Origin: Enhygromyxa salina
GTDB lineage: Bacteria; Myxococcota_A; Polyangia; Nannocystales; Nannocystaceae
Reading direction: 5' to 3'
DNA: 64,000 bases
NCBI RefSeq assembly: GCF_002994615.1
Contig: NZ_PVNK01000015.1
Span: forward strand, 41,218 to 105,217
The number at the start of each line of letters is the position of its first letter. The first letter of the stretch is position 1. The position numbers and the translations under genes were made by a program. The notes beneath the pieces were generated by a model. It searched no databases, was not told the origin of the DNA, and was given only the letters and a program-made list of their open reading frames with translations. Of the stretch, positions 63,541-64,000 are shown piece by piece.

Positions 63541-64000
63541 GCAGCGCACAACGCCCGCAGGGCTCTAACCCACTGACCCCCACGCAGCGTCCAAACCAGC
63601 TAACGTCCGAAGGACCCGAAAAAAGCCCCCTTCTAGAGACCTGCCGCGCCGCCGCAGTACGTGGCAAAGTCCCCGACGCCCCATGGGGTCCAAAAAAACT
63701 CGCTAACGTCCGAAGGCACCAAAACAAGCCCCCTTCTAGGGGGCCACGCACCCAGGCCGCGAAGCTCATACCAGCCCACCGAGAGAGGGAGCGCAGCGAC
63801 CGAACGACCTGCCGCGCAGCGGCAGTGCGTGGCAGAGTCGCCAACGGCCAGGGGGGTCTAAAGAAGCCCCCTTCTAGGGGGCCACGCACCCAGGCCGCGA
63901 AGCTCATACCAGCCCACCGAGAGAGGGAGCGCAGCGACCGAACGACCTGCCGCGCAGCGGCAGTGCGTGGCAGAGTCGCCAACGGCCAGGGGGGTCTAAA
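63541..64000. repeat. 138-bp tandem repeat array running off the window
   Basis: From 63726 a 138-bp unit repeats (63726-63863, 63864-64000) and continues past the edge; degenerate partial units start at 63599. Each unit begins AGCCCCCTTCTAGGGGGCC (hairpin with 6-bp stem), has a CTGCCGC-GCA-GCGGCAG hairpin, and a pair GCCACGCAC/GTGCGTGGC that encloses about 80 bases. The motif GCTAACGTCCGAAGG occurs at 63600 and 63704. One minus-strand frame is open through the array because 138 is a multiple of 3 (46-residue repeat), but it is probably not a gene. Confidence 0.85.

Noticed and set aside
63428..63982. A 184-codon minus-strand frame with 46-residue repeats
   Set aside because: It is produced by the 138-bp tandem repeat and overlaps the end of a membrane protein gene; no start signal.

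Overview
The window is about 64 kb of very GC-rich DNA with strong G/C bias at third codon positions. Several things point to a myxobacterium, most likely of the Nannocystaceae (Nannocystis, Plesiocystis, Enhygromyxa and relatives): lipoproteins with long Asp-Gly linkers coded by 6-bp tandem repeats, a eukaryotic-type Ser/Thr kinase with TPRs, a PP2C phosphatase, multi-domain response regulators and PEGA proteins. This is inferred from gene style; no rRNA or other marker gene is present. No tRNA, rRNA, CRISPR array or complete insertion sequence was seen.

Layout. 1-5.6 kb: two universal stress proteins, a small membrane protein, an AstE/AspA-type metallohydrolase, a two-gene minus-strand unit with a nitrilase-like hydrolase of unknown purpose, and a zinc-ribbon protein. 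5.9-8.9 kb: clpS-clpA. 9-19.4 kb: a DUF482-type acyltransferase, the large helicase Lhr, an EamA transporter divergent from Mini-RNase III, a quinone-oxidoreductase-like enzyme and a zinc-ribbon/RelE-like fusion. 19.7-29.6 kb: an ACE-like M2 peptidase lipoprotein, exonuclease III, two divergent ECF sigma factors (one with a ZAS anti-sigma factor), a tandem DsbA-like lipoprotein, a lone ABC ATPase, BirA, an MBL hydrolase and an SGNH-hydrolase lipoprotein.

29.6-35 kb is the most unusual part. A recombination-promoting nuclease gene (rpn, PD-(D/E)XK fold) has been duplicated together with the 3' end of the neighbouring convergent ABC exporter gene. The result is two full-length rpn genes plus two free-standing copies of only the rpn C-terminal domain, each with its own Shine-Dalgarno and ATG. 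This is the layout expected of RpnL toxins and RpnS antitoxins, here with the antitoxin also present as separate genes and with a variable number of Gly-Leu-Gln-Gln repeats.

36-54 kb is rich in cell-envelope and polysaccharide functions: several large GT-C type membrane glycosyltransferases, a GT2 glycosyltransferase with a methyltransferase, two secreted lipoproteins, an ATP-grasp-like protein and a PP2C phosphatase. 53.6-60.4 kb is a signalling island. Two paralogous five-domain proteins (Hpt-REC-GGDEF-REC-class III cyclase) flank a Ser/Thr kinase, and the two copies have decayed in opposite domains. The right end carries a PEGA protein, another GT-C protein and a 138-bp tandem repeat that runs out of the window.

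Two themes cross the window. Many genes begin 6-9 bases after a TANNNT hexamer, as expected for leaderless mRNAs. A 160-bp imperfect-palindrome element occurs in two complete copies and one half copy, with compensatory base changes in its ends, and its terminal palindrome also occurs alone.
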